Below the pieces are notes generated by a model. The model had not been told where the DNA came from and made no database searches. It saw only the letters and a list, made by a program, of their open reading frames with translations. A DNA stretch of 52,965 bases, from positions 1 through 52,965 of IMG/VR virus record IMGVR_UViG_3300028743_000008. One strand, written 5' to 3'. Source of the DNA: a virus. Below are positions 30,501-37,892 of this stretch, piece by piece. Position 1 is the first letter of the stretch, and every line of letters starts with the position of its first letter. A program made the position numbers and the translations under genes.

Positions 30501-32155
30501 CTGAAACAGCTATCAAAGCAGCGTTTTCATTGTCTGGTGATAATATTTCTTTATTTGGAAAAACAATAAACATAAGCGGGGCAGCTGTATTCAGTTCGTT
30601 GGCTACAAATGATTCTGTAAGTACCGCAATTTCCAATATTCAGGTAGGTGGAACGAACTTATTGAGTTATACTTCGGACTTGTCTACGTGGGTAAAAGAT
30701 AATTCAGAATATGGTGTAATTGGAACGGTAGAAAAACAAGAAGATGGAAGTGTTTTAATTACTGATAATACGTCTAATACTAGATTGATTTATTATGGTA
30801 CAGGTCCGGCAAACTCAGTTCCGGCTTATCCAAACACGAAGTACACTGTTTCTATAAAGTTTAAAAAACAAAGTGGTACACCAACATTTAGATGGCAATT
30901 ACAAGAATATCAAAATGATACTCATATTTCAACAACATGGACACAAGATCTTGCTGGTCATGTAAAGGATATAGATGGGTGGCAAACTGTATATGCAACT
31001 ATAGAAACATCATCTATTACAACTGGACTTGTTCTACTATTCCAGGACGGAGAAGATTATACGCCATACGTACATAGTTTTTACTTAAAAGAGCCAAAGC
31101 TAGAGATCGGAATTAAGGCTACTGATTGGTCACCCTCTCCTGATGATTTCGCTATTAGTATAGGTTATTCATCTTACGCTGATATGGTAGCAAAGGCAGC
31201 AGCTAATCAAACAATTATTAATGGAGGATATATAAGGACATCTCTAATAGAAGCCGGAGCAATAGTAGCTGACAAAATAGCCGCAGGTGCAATCACAGCA
31301 GATAAGATAGCTGCACAGGTTATTACAACCGCGAAATTAAGCGCGGATTTGTTCGATGGCAACTATATTAATGCGAACTACATTAATGCGGCTACCATAC
31401 TTACAAATGCACTTACCGCGGGAACTATTGTTGCGGGAAACGCCACTATCACAAACCTTACTGTAGATAGCGGAAAATTTACTAATGCTACAGTAACAGG
31501 AAATATAACTGCAACAACAGGTAAAATAGGGGCTTTTACACTTAATGCAGATGGAACTTTAAAATCTTCTTATTATCAAACTACTATGACGCTTTTAGCC
31601 TCAGGAATGGAGATGGAAAGTGTATCATCCCCGCAGAGGGTAAAACTATGGGAAACTTGTTTGAATGTAGAATCTGATTATCAGTTAATTGGACCAGCTT
31701 ATATTTCTTGCACGCAGACAGATTACCCAAATAAAGGGAATGTTGCTCTTATGTTAGAGGCTGCCGGTTCAACTAGCGGGGATTCAGATTCAACGGGATA
31801 TGGCGGTAATCATGCAATATTTATACAACACGGGTATATAAGTGGATTTAACCTACATATCAGAAGAATAACGGCAAGCCAAACGCTAAGTAAATATGAT
31901 AATATTATTATATGCAAAAATACTTCTGATATAAATGTAACTCTGCCTTCCGTTGCTGGGGATGGGCATTTATATAAGATTAAGAATGCGGGTACTGCTA
32001 GTATATATGTACTTACTCAAAGTGGCGCAGTCATTAATAGCGGAAAGACTAATAGAATAACATCCTGGGGGAGCATCCCCGACGGTAGAATTATGGAATT
32101 TTGGTATGACAAAGTAAATCTTGTTTGGGAAGCAGGATATTCACAATGGGATTAA
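27548..32155 (+). CDS. Tail fibre / receptor-binding protein
   Basis: A 1535-residue modular fibre. Residues 1-265 are the attachment domain shared with the previous gene. A Gly-rich linker (GSDEQGGGGTGGD) follows. Two copies of an approximately 80-residue module (IESSKGG/IESSEGG-x-FYGQY) lie near 405 and 486. Two copies of a beta-sandwich module begin ATNDSVNTAI (about 816) and ATNDSVSTAI (about 1018) and end K-LE-G-KAT-WSxxP, a carbohydrate-binding-like pattern. Then come trimer-type repeats (ADKIAAGAITADKIAA, NYINANYINAATI) and a beta C-terminus. It should bind host surface glycans. Confidence 0.85.
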   Translation: MILVSNNISPIPFYEDLSFQEHNKDYAYGEIFRLVMPSNYILPFQVVIDPLITTVSKIEIINFETNDIQDITALMTARGLTVKQMGDYNILKYVGADFAGSFEVGTYYLKVTFTQGSVLYSDLINLVDSVDQYIKITYYNSFSIGFTQGTIDFTENFKFVVYLDSQVGKPEYDFEEASQARGGYTFIESQSSVKKHKFICVAPEYLCDALRIVRLCDNKEVYSRGLTYSPTLFNIEVKWLDQGYLAEVDADFTTDTNISSIAGFYGMASGSDEQGGGGTGGDITIVKTTDLTTALTNDNVFSSLRSLQEIANKSVSRLNDDTVNGNISFAKDIYVSGKATASEIDAPEVKGMNGTFANLLKAAACTIVGLATLGSVEATNLHSISGTVDSLYGNTGTFLGALSSAGIESSKGGLFYGQYSPFPSGLGTYVADYVSPTYGARVLAYDGVNYQKLSLGRLIGSNFQLNLNADGTSNFGDDLTVSGSLTVQGIESSEGGIFYGQYPSFPLGKGTYVANYVSSQYGARVLAYNGAAYQDLALGAMPTTNVFSEVLRANGNINFGYGIGTSNYTSQLTGWNLGADGKLDVRKIYSDEISTQAFTAQVSQALAGSDFLTKSVSKLSYNFVIPSSVGGSSQLIVDDLEGFPATQCFANGDYIRLRPINKSAGLVIGNAYGTIVLDTTYGTNGFLNGTQAYTFTVTSLSNASGITVFKGSEVLDYGISGSGLIKRTTLDSAGSPYMDIDTWVTDPSISTNYTVHARLGNLSGIANCSGYGLYSNKAFLTESILVGDLTKAGNYMEYAGNALNIHANLYVTGGNAATNDSVNTAINNVQIGGTNLFSGTKDLGGLGTHGTYTNNDYLGFTSVSYNDWTSYFDICYQNAAINFNINQYYTLSFYAKSTVEGDTILSYFYPNLNDQIGDGHTPTNLTTEWKRYSITWYRQYSDAVAVIVARMYPGHGSGTVSVCGVKLEEGTKATSWSLAPSETPTETAIKAAFSLSGDNISLFGKTINISGAAVFSSLATNDSVSTAISNIQVGGTNLLSYTSDLSTWVKDNSEYGVIGTVEKQEDGSVLITDNTSNTRLIYYGTGPANSVPAYPNTKYTVSIKFKKQSGTPTFRWQLQEYQNDTHISTTWTQDLAGHVKDIDGWQTVYATIETSSITTGLVLLFQDGEDYTPYVHSFYLKEPKLEIGIKATDWSPSPDDFAISIGYSSYADMVAKAAANQTIINGGYIRTSLIEAGAIVADKIAAGAITADKIAAQVITTAKLSADLFDGNYINANYINAATILTNALTAGTIVAGNATITNLTVDSGKFTNATVTGNITATTGKIGAFTLNADGTLKSSYYQTTMTLLASGMEMESVSSPQRVKLWETCLNVESDYQLIGPAYISCTQTDYPNKGNVALMLEAAGSTSGDSDSTGYGGNHAIFIQHGYISGFNLHIRRITASQTLSKYDNIIICKNTSDINVTLPSVAGDGHLYKIKNAGTASIYVLTQSGAVINSGKTNRITSWGSIPDGRIMEFWYDKVNLVWEAGYSQWD

Positions 32156-32175
32156 TAATTTAAAAATAAGATAAA

Positions 32176-32613
32176 ATGAAAGTAAAAGTAAAATTTACAG
32201 CCAAAGAGGAAGAAGCCGTTATTAAAGACGGCAAAGAAGTAAAGGAAGTAAAGGTCTATAAAGACGCCATACAATTGTACGACTTTAATAAGAAGCCTAT
32301 GGCGGCTAAAGACTTTGGTAAAAACATGGCCAATAATTTGATCGTGGAAAAAGTCCCGGTCGAGTGTCAAGACGATCCCGTTGGGTGGGGTCATTTCATA
32401 GACGCTCTATACTACAGCGCGGGTAAGGAGTTTGAGGCCGAGGACAAGTATCTTCGCATCCTTAAGGACTATTCGGTTAAGCACTTCTCGAGCCTGATAG
32501 TCTATGCCCTATGGGAGCTTATTGATACGGCTATCGCTAATGCCGTTGCTGACGAAGCCGTTGCTAGTGCCGCAAAAGCGAAGGAAGGTTTAAAACAATA
32601 TAATAAAAAGTAA
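32176..32613 (+). CDS. Hypothetical protein, 145 residues
   Basis: A soluble protein starting with strands MKVKVKFTAKEEEAVI and VYKDAIQLYDFNKKPMAAKDF, then a helical part DDPVGWGHFIDALYYSAGKEFEAE, a hydrophobic helix SLIVYALWELIDTAIAN and an Ala/Lys-rich tail. It sits just downstream of the fibre gene, so a fibre chaperone or small structural role is possible, but the family is not recognised. Confidence 0.7.
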   Translation: MKVKVKFTAKEEEAVIKDGKEVKEVKVYKDAIQLYDFNKKPMAAKDFGKNMANNLIVEKVPVECQDDPVGWGHFIDALYYSAGKEFEAEDKYLRILKDYSVKHFSSLIVYALWELIDTAIANAVADEAVASAAKAKEGLKQYNKK

Positions 32614-32617
32614 GATC

Positions 32618-32905
32618 ATGGATTACAAGGAAACGTCCAAAACAACTGCAATCGAATTTTCCGCTACGATCGGAGACTTCCTTTACAAAGGCTCATACAA
32701 GTATGATGCCGAAGGAGCCATTACTAATTTTAATGGGGGTATATATAAAGACACTGTGTTTGCTGGCAATTTCAGCATGGATAACTCAGGGGCCTTGAAT
32801 TTAACGGGGGTGCTTGTTCGCGCCGACGGAGTGCTTCACGCAACTAATGCAGGCGCGGTCATTGACTACGTTGTAGGGGTAGTAAAAGATGCAATATCAA
32901 AATGA
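32618..32905 (+). CDS. Hypothetical protein, 95 residues
   Basis: An almost wholly beta-stranded protein (IGDFLYKGSYKYDAEGAITNF, VFAGNFSMDNSGALNLTGVLV) with a C-terminal helix (AGAVIDYVVGVVKDAIS). The regular hairpins suggest a small beta-sandwich or barrel. It lies 4 nt after the previous gene and could be a minor tail or decoration component. No family is recognised. Confidence 0.7.
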   Translation: MDYKETSKTTAIEFSATIGDFLYKGSYKYDAEGAITNFNGGIYKDTVFAGNFSMDNSGALNLTGVLVRADGVLHATNAGAVIDYVVGVVKDAISK

Positions 32906-32936
32906 TATGTTTAATTCGTTTAAAAGAAAGAAGAAA

Positions 32937-33236
32937 ATGTTTGTAGAAAGCAAAAGAATCTCAACGGTTAAAGGAACCGCTTTGGGAACAGCCTCTTACA
33001 TGTATGAAATCTCATACACGGAAGAAGACAAAGAGGCTAAAGACCTTGTTATGAAAGTGAGTAAACCCGTCGAAGGCGGGAGTACACCCTTGGAAATAGG
33101 AACCGTCCAGAATGTTGATGGCGTTCTTGAAATTAACCTGACTGAGGACGATCATTTGGTTCAGGTGGTACAGGACTACAAGGCTATAGTTGAAGATATT
33201 GGAGGAATCCATACAGGCGGAGCCGCTGGGAAATGA
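32937..33236 (+). CDS. Hypothetical protein, about 99 residues
   Basis: The frame opens at 32889, but ATGs also occur at 32907 and 32937. I prefer 32937, which follows GAAAGAAGAAA and gives MFVESKRISTVKGTALGTAS. The product is beta-rich with acidic middle (SYTEEDKEAKDLVMKVS) and a C-terminal strand DDHLVQVVQDYKAIVED and Gly-rich tail. The function is unknown; its stop overlaps the next ATG. Confidence 0.65.
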   Translation: MFVESKRISTVKGTALGTASYMYEISYTEEDKEAKDLVMKVSKPVEGGSTPLEIGTVQNVDGVLEINLTEDDHLVQVVQDYKAIVEDIGGIHTGGAAGK

Positions 33237-33628
33237 AGAAAGAGTATACTATATATCTGATTCGATTATTGAAGTATTATCCGATAGTCTATAGCGTAGA
33301 AGTGTTAGTACTTCTATCCTTATATTGCTTTGGGATCGACGTATCCAATTGGATTTACTGCGCAACCGGAGCTTGTTTATATAGTATACTCATCTGTTTT
33401 GTATCTTCGTTTGTATTTCAATTTTGTGCATGGTATAGAGTGCTTTGCTTCTCGTCAACGGCGTATATTATTTTTGAATGGATAAATGTAAATATTATAA
33501 AAATAAATAATTACCTTTACATCTCTCAAGTAATAATAATATTCGGAATGCTTTCAGCACTAATTATATTTGTACATGGAAAAAGAACTAATAAAAGACA
33601 TTATAAGGGCTCTAAAAAGACTGATTAA
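33233..33628 (+). CDS. Four-helix membrane protein at the start of the lysis region
   Basis: The 131-residue product is hydrophobic, with predicted helices near residues 14-31, 36-60, 62-82 and 93-116, and short basic ends. Its gene is coupled to the previous one by ATGA and overlaps the next frame by 53 nt. Position, five genes ahead of the spanin-like gene, suggests a holin or antiholin, but it is larger than typical holins. The family is not recognised. Confidence 0.65.
   Translation: MKKEYTIYLIRLLKYYPIVYSVEVLVLLSLYCFGIDVSNWIYCATGACLYSILICFVSSFVFQFCAWYRVLCFSSTAYIIFEWINVNIIKINNYLYISQVIIIFGMLSALIIFVHGKRTNKRHYKGSKKTD
33565..33572 (+). promoter_or_regulatory. Possible promoter -7 box inside the membrane protein gene
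   Basis: TATATTTG (33565-33572) matches TAnnTTTG and is 3 nt before the ATG at 33576, the same arrangement as at 26746. No TTTG lies at the -33 distance. It could give a separate message for the lysis genes, but one such 6-base match by chance is likely in this AT-rich stretch. Confidence 0.3.
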
Positions 33629-33836
33629 GAAACTCGAAAGCGGGGATTGCGATAGCCTTACACCCGAACAACTAAAAGAGCTTAATGCTGGGTTTAAGAA
33701 AATACTTAACGTGGAAAGGGGGATAGATTATGACTTTACAACAAATGATAGCGATATTTGGGACGCCTGGCGTTCTTTACTTCGTTCTATATTATCGTTT
33801 GGTCAAAAGGGGCCTAAGGATAAGAGTAAAGAATGA
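33576..33836 (+). CDS. Small hypothetical protein in the lysis region
   Basis: The 86-residue product MEKELIKDIIRALKRLIKKLE is helical and amphipathic at the N-terminus, contains LTPEQLKELNAGFKKIL, and ends with SDIWDAWRSLLRSILSF and a Lys-rich tail. The frame extends to an upstream TTG, but ATG 33576 is better. It overlaps the previous gene by 53 nt and the next one by 107 nt. The function is unknown; regulation of lysis is a guess from position. Confidence 0.6.
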   Translation: MEKELIKDIIRALKRLIKKLESGDCDSLTPEQLKELNAGFKKILNVERGIDYDFTTNDSDIWDAWRSLLRSILSFGQKGPKDKSKE

Positions 33837-34107
33837 AGAGATCGAGGCTATAACAAAGGTCACCCATACCCTCGAGCTTGAGATTGAGCGAAAGGACAGG
33901 GAGAATATAGCGATTAGAGAAAGATTGACCGCAGTAGAAACGGAGCAAACAAGCCTTAAGAGAGGGCAGGCAATACTTGAGACCCGAGACATGAATAATG
34001 TAATTGCCTTGGCTGCCGTTTCCCAATGTGACCACCCTGAAAAAGAATGCCCTATTTGTAATAAGATGGGGGAGTTAAGAAAACGATATGATAACAAGGA
34101 TAAATAA
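33730..34107 (+). CDS. Single-span membrane protein with coiled coil, holin-associated candidate
   Basis: The 125-residue product has an N-terminal hydrophobic segment (MTLQQMIAIFGTPGVLYFVLYY), a charged coiled coil (TKVTHTLELEIERKDRENIAI), and a C-terminal CDHPEKECPICNK, with three Cys and one His that could bind a metal. It overlaps the previous frame by 107 nt in another frame and lies 7 nt before the endolysin gene. An antiholin or holin role is possible; no family match. Confidence 0.6.
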   Translation: MTLQQMIAIFGTPGVLYFVLYYRLVKRGLRIRVKNEEIEAITKVTHTLELEIERKDRENIAIRERLTAVETEQTSLKRGQAILETRDMNNVIALAAVSQCDHPEKECPICNKMGELRKRYDNKDK

Positions 34108-34114
34108 AAAGTAG

Positions 34115-34681
34115 ATGAACAAAGACATTATTAATTCGGCAAAGAAGCAGGCTACATTAAGACCCGCCTCTTTACTTACCATCGTCGACGTGGAGACAGG
34201 CGGCGAAGGTTTTGACCCGGCAACGGGCAAACCTATCATAAGGTTCGAAAAAACCTGGTTCAGAAAATATCAGCCCGAAGCCGACCCAAACGGTAAGTGG
34301 AACAATACTAAAGTGGGCACTCAACCGGGGGCATGGATAGCTTTTAATGACGCCTTCGCCATTAACCCGAGGGCCGCTATGATGGCCACTTCGATAGGAG
34401 TTGGTCAAATTATGGGATTTAATTACGCCCTTCTTGGATATAAGACCGTAGACGATATGTGGAACGATGCAAAGAAGGACTTGGATATGCAGCTTAATCA
34501 AATGATCCGTTTTATAACGGCCAACAGGAGATTAAAGACAGCCGTAGACAACTTAGATTGGACTACAGTGGCCACTATTTACAACGGAGCCGGATTCCGG
34601 GAGCTCGCTAAGAAACTAAAGAGAACGCCTTATGACATTTCGCTAAGGCAGGCGTATATGAAATACGAAAAATTACTGTAA
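34115..34681 (+). CDS. Endolysin, N-acetylmuramidase (DUF3380-type)
   Basis: The 188-residue enzyme should cleave the peptidoglycan glycan backbone for host lysis. The N-acetylmuramidase pattern is visible: LLTIVDVETGG with the likely catalytic Glu at residue 27, then IIRFEKTWF, AMMATSIGVGQIMG (about 88-101), a helix DLDMQLNQMIRFI and TTVATIYNGAG. No signal peptide is present, so a holin should release it. Holin-like and spanin-like genes follow. Confidence 0.9.
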   Translation: MNKDIINSAKKQATLRPASLLTIVDVETGGEGFDPATGKPIIRFEKTWFRKYQPEADPNGKWNNTKVGTQPGAWIAFNDAFAINPRAAMMATSIGVGQIMGFNYALLGYKTVDDMWNDAKKDLDMQLNQMIRFITANRRLKTAVDNLDWTTVATIYNGAGFRELAKKLKRTPYDISLRQAYMKYEKLL

Positions 34682-34682
34682 T

Positions 34683-34916
34683 ATGAAAAAGTTATACGAG
34701 GCCCTTGTGGCCAAATGGAAGGCCGAAACACCTATTTTATATAAATGGGTCATTAAGATTTCGGCTACGATTGCGGGCCTTACCGTTGCGGTTAATGAGG
34801 CCCTGGACTTAAATGGAGCAGTTAAACCTGATTGGTTCGTATCCTCCTACTTTTATATCATAGGGATCACTGCGGGAATCGCATTTTTATCTAAATTCAC
34901 CGAAAAAAAGCAATGA
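34683..34916 (+). CDS. Holin-like protein
   Basis: The 77-residue product has a basic N-terminus, a hydrophobic stretch WVIKISATIAGLTVAVNEAL (about 21-40), a short loop with charged residues and a second helix FYIIGITAGIAFLSKF (about 56-71). Two membrane helices and a charged tail (TEKKQ) match a class II holin. It begins 1 nt after the endolysin stop, so it is tightly coupled. This is the best holin candidate. Confidence 0.75.
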   Translation: MKKLYEALVAKWKAETPILYKWVIKISATIAGLTVAVNEALDLNGAVKPDWFVSSYFYIIGITAGIAFLSKFTEKKQ

Positions 34917-35569
34917 GTATGATGACATGGAAAAATATCAAAGCGCTTCTTCTGATAGTTGGAGCGCTGTTAATTATCTTTCTTTTGTACTTTAGCATAA
35001 ATACTTACAAAGAGAAAAACCGATTACAGAAGAATCAATCGGCCCTCTTAGTCGGTATGCAGAGGTACAAGATATTGGATAGTTTGAATGCCGCTAAAGT
35101 AGGGGTATTGACTCTTTCTATTGGGGAGATAAAGGCTAATAAAAAGGAGGACCTAAAAGACATTACGAAACTAGGTATTAGTAACAATGATCTAGTTGCC
35201 TACTCAAAGGCCGAGTTACAGCAATCCTATAATATTAATTCTAAGTTACGTGATTCACTAATTCGGGTAAAGGCAAACGTTAAGGGCTCTCTGATCCACG
35301 ATACGACTACGCAGTACATAGACACTTGTAAAACGTTTAATTATAAGTCTAAATGGTTTGACGCTCAGGGTCTGATATGTAAAGATAATATATCCCTTCG
35401 AGCGCAATCACGAGACTCCCTTGTATCAGTGGAGCATACGATCCCAAAAAAGATATGGTTTATACGACTCCCGAAATGTATATTTGGTTATAAATCATTA
35501 CAATATGACATCTATTCGAAAAACCCTAATACATCAATTATGGGCATCGAATACGTGAAAACAAAATAA
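34913..35569 (+). CDS. Spanin-like membrane-anchored protein
   Basis: The 218-residue product has one N-terminal helix (ALLLIVGALLIIFLLYFSI, about residues 11-29), then a long charged helical region (NTYKEKNRLQKNQ, KAELQQSYNINSKLRDSLI) and a C-terminal domain with KTFNYKSKWFDAQGLIC. Position directly after the holin gene and the inner-membrane anchored periplasmic coil fit an i-spanin (Rz-like) that fuses or disrupts the outer membrane. Such proteins are common in Bacteroides phages. No separate o-spanin lipoprotein was found here. Confidence 0.65.
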   Translation: MSMMTWKNIKALLLIVGALLIIFLLYFSINTYKEKNRLQKNQSALLVGMQRYKILDSLNAAKVGVLTLSIGEIKANKKEDLKDITKLGISNNDLVAYSKAELQQSYNINSKLRDSLIRVKANVKGSLIHDTTTQYIDTCKTFNYKSKWFDAQGLICKDNISLRAQSRDSLVSVEHTIPKKIWFIRLPKCIFGYKSLQYDIYSKNPNTSIMGIEYVKTK

Positions 35570-35588
35570 GATTAGGCAGAAGTAAAGT

Positions 35589-35620
35589 AATATGGCCCGG
35601 GGAATCCTTCGGGCCATATT
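35589..35620 (+). terminator. Strong hairpin after the lysis region
   Basis: AATATGGCCCG (35589-35599) pairs with CGGGCCATATT (35610-35620), an 11-bp perfect stem with a 10-nt loop, 19 nt after the last lysis gene. No T-run follows, so it may be a processing or rho-assisted structure instead of an intrinsic terminator. It separates the late and replication regions. Confidence 0.7.
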
Positions 35621-35701
35621 GATTATCAGCCACTTAGTATACCTTAACAAAAATAAATTCTTATTTAACACAAAATATTTTTTTCTCTCGGATAAAGCAA
35701 T

Positions 35702-35709
35702 TATTTTTG
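35702..35709 (+). promoter_or_regulatory. Probable promoter before the XRE-like regulator
   Basis: TATTTTTG (35702-35709) fits TAnnTTTG. The -33 region is a T-run rather than TTTG. The expected start is about 30 nt upstream of the gene at 35743. Its location after the lysis-region hairpin (35589-35620) makes it a likely start of the replication operon. Confidence 0.5.
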
Positions 35710-35742
35710 TAACCGTAATCAAGAAACAAAAATAACAATATA

Positions 35743-36135
35743 ATGAAAAAGAGAAAGTATTTTAATATCGAGCAACTCATAAAGACTTATGCGATCGACA
35801 CGGACGATATAGCAAAGGTTCTTTTTCCTAGGGTGAAATACCCTAAGCAGGCCTTTGCTCGTATTGTATCCGGAGAAGCTGAGCTAGAGTATTCCCAATT
35901 AGAAAAGCTAGCGGATTATGTAGGATTATCCTTATCCGATATGTTCGAGGATCAGTGGAAAGGCTATTTCAAAGACGGCATCCTTAGAATAAAGAAAGGG
36001 GAAGTCGAGGCTAAGTTCAACTGTGGGGGTAATTTTGTCTCTCTATATAAAAACGGAGAGTTCATTGAACACTATGTGGTAAACACGGCCCTATTATCTA
36101 TGAAGGAATTACTAAAAAAGATAGAATCTTTATAA
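35743..36135 (+). CDS. XRE-like helix-turn-helix regulator (putative)
   Basis: The 130-residue product resembles a small repressor. LIKTYAIDTDDIAKVLFPR, YPKQAFARIVSGEAELEYSQLEKLADYVGLSLSDMF has the order of the five helices of an XRE-type HTH domain (about residues 10-66), with the recognition helix near PKQAFARIVSG. The second half is a short beta-rich domain (ILRIKKGEVEAKF). It begins the replication region and has its own promoter. Targets might include the GTAAACAA or TACTTACAAAT sites, but nothing shows this. Confidence 0.75.
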   Translation: MKKRKYFNIEQLIKTYAIDTDDIAKVLFPRVKYPKQAFARIVSGEAELEYSQLEKLADYVGLSLSDMFEDQWKGYFKDGILRIKKGEVEAKFNCGGNFVSLYKNGEFIEHYVVNTALLSMKELLKKIESL

Positions 36136-36153
36136 ATAAATATTTTAATAATT

Positions 36154-36639
36154 ATGGAACCAATCAAAATTGAAGTTGAGATTAGTCTTAACTTAGGGAG
36201 CAACGCTGCCCAATTAGCGGAAGCCTTAATAGGCAAGTTTACAGGCAAAGGCATCTCTGCTACCGACCCAGAGATTGCGGGAAGTATTAACGCAACGACT
36301 GCCGTTAGCAATGCTCCTGAACCGTCAAAGGGTAGAACAAAGCGCTTAGCGCCACCCGTAGCCCCACCTCTCACTAAACCAGAGTCACCTAAGCCACAAG
36401 CTCCACAAGCTCCACAAGCTCCACAAGCTCCACAAGCCCCGAAGGATGAAGCGCAAGCGCCCGGACTCGATGCAGGATTCATTAATCTCGATCAATTGCG
36501 CGAAAAGATGAAGCCCTCCGTTTCGGTTCACCGTGAAGAGATCAGAAAGAAGCTGAATGATCTGGGTGCCGCTTCTGTATCGAAGTTGGCCGTCGAAAAA
36601 TATCCTGACTTCTACTCCTTTTTACAAGGCTTGGCATGA
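36154..36639 (+). CDS. Hypothetical protein with (Gln-Ala-Pro) repeat linker
   Basis: The 161-residue product has an N-terminal helix with strand (EVEISLNLGSNAAQLAEAL), a Pro-rich linker that contains about five Gln-Ala-Pro units (residues 80-96; CAAGCTCCA-type 9-nt repeats at about 36396-36438), and a C-terminal helical domain VSVHREEIRKKLNDLGAASV with SKLAVEKYPDFYSFLQ. A similar C-terminal domain is found next to recombination genes in other phages. It is coupled to the nuclease gene by ATGA, so it may be a recombination cofactor. Confidence 0.75.
   Translation: MEPIKIEVEISLNLGSNAAQLAEALIGKFTGKGISATDPEIAGSINATTAVSNAPEPSKGRTKRLAPPVAPPLTKPESPKPQAPQAPQAPQAPQAPKDEAQAPGLDAGFINLDQLREKMKPSVSVHREEIRKKLNDLGAASVSKLAVEKYPDFYSFLQGLA
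36396..36438 (+). repeat. In-frame 9-nt tandem repeat (Gln-Ala-Pro units)
   Basis: CACAAGCTC-type 9-nt units repeat about five times between 36396 and 36438, keeping the reading frame and encoding QAP repeats. Being in frame, copy changes would lengthen the linker without breaking the gene. This supports slippage-prone linker variation. Confidence 0.8.
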
Positions 36640-37892
36640 CCAAAAGGAAGACGAAAATAACGGATAGTGTAGGAGTTCAGCAGGACCACAGTACCCGGCA
36701 GCATGCGATCTTAGCCGCTTCCTCAAGTAGCCGTTGGCTGAACTGCACTCCATCCGCTAGACTCGAGGCTGAAATGCCCGAGGGGGAAACCTCTAAGTAT
36801 GCCGAAGAAGGAACTTTAGCTCACGAACTGAATGAGTTGTTTGTACGAAATGACTTGCTGCATAACATATCGGCAGCCGACTTTAGCGCAAGTTTGGACC
36901 ATTTAATCAGTAACGATTTGTTTAAGGAGGAAATGAACGATTGCGCTTCAATTTACCTTACTTACCTTACTGAAAATCTAAATGAGGCTAAGATGCGGTC
37001 GAAATTTGCCCTCCTTTTGGTAGAGCAGAAACTAGACTTAACCGAGTACGTTCCCGAGTCCTTTGGAACCTCCGATGCCCTGATATTATCCGATGATCTA
37101 ATGGAGGTTATTGATTACAAGCATGGCAAGGGGATACCCGTCTACGCAAAGGATAATAATCAAATGATGCTCTATGCTCTGGGTGCTTTATTGGCCAATG
37201 AATTGGTATATGACATCCATCGAATACGAATGACCATCATTCAACCCAGACTTGATAATATCAGTTCCTGGGAGATTACGAAAGAGGATTTGATGAAATG
37301 GGCTAATGAAACGCTCAAGGACAGAGCGCAAATGGCCTTTAAAGGAGTCGGCATACAAGTATCCGGCGCATGGTGTAGATTTTGTAAGGTGAGAAACCGT
37401 TGTAAAGTTCTCGCAGATGAGCAGTTGCAGCTCACAAAGTATGAGTTCTCCCGGCCGGACCTTTTGACAGACGATGAGATTGCGGACATACTTAAGAGAG
37501 TTCCGATGCTACAAACTTGGGCTACGAGCATATTTGATTATGCCCTTGCAATGGCGGAGGACGCCGACAAAGAATGGCCTGGATTTAAGTTAGTGAATAA
37601 ACGATCTCGAAGGGTACTAACGAATGAAGAAGCCGCCATACAGCATATTCAGCAGATCAGACCGGATTTAACGGCGCAGGATTTATACAATCTTAAGCTT
37701 AAGTCCCTCACCGATCTCGAGAAGGTATTAGGCGGTAAGCCAACCTTCAATAAGGAAATGGCCCCTTACATTATTCAATCCGAACCGGGGCATACCCTAG
37801 TAAGTATTGACGACTCAAGACCCTCCGTCGGTTCTGGGTTGGAGCAAGCAAGACGGGATTTTACGGAACCAATAGACGCAGAAATATTATGA
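36636..37892 (+). CDS. DUF2800 family nuclease (Cas4-like PD-(D/E)XK)
   Basis: The 418-residue product matches DUF2800, a phage exonuclease-like family with a PD-(D/E)XK core. Visible marks: LAASSSSRWLNCTPSARLEAEMPE at the start, AEEGTLAHELNE, the core LMEVIDYKHGKGIPVYAKDNNQM (about residues 155-177, with Asp and Lys of the motif), and a Cys pair GAWCRFCKVRNRCK (about 246-258), suggesting an iron-sulphur or zinc site. It should process DNA ends for recombination with the DUF2815 binding protein. The length is normal. Confidence 0.88.
   Translation: MTKRKTKITDSVGVQQDHSTRQHAILAASSSSRWLNCTPSARLEAEMPEGETSKYAEEGTLAHELNELFVRNDLLHNISAADFSASLDHLISNDLFKEEMNDCASIYLTYLTENLNEAKMRSKFALLLVEQKLDLTEYVPESFGTSDALILSDDLMEVIDYKHGKGIPVYAKDNNQMMLYALGALLANELVYDIHRIRMTIIQPRLDNISSWEITKEDLMKWANETLKDRAQMAFKGVGIQVSGAWCRFCKVRNRCKVLADEQLQLTKYEFSRPDLLTDDEIADILKRVPMLQTWATSIFDYALAMAEDADKEWPGFKLVNKRSRRVLTNEEAAIQHIQQIRPDLTAQDLYNLKLKSLTDLEKVLGGKPTFNKEMAPYIIQSEPGHTLVSIDDSRPSVGSGLEQARRDFTEPIDAEIL

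Noticed and set aside
36072-36482. Minus-strand frame with GACGACGA-like Cys/Gly repeats (CGACGACG...)
   Set aside because: It is the complement of the in-frame QAP repeats of the rightward gene and lacks a promoter or leader.
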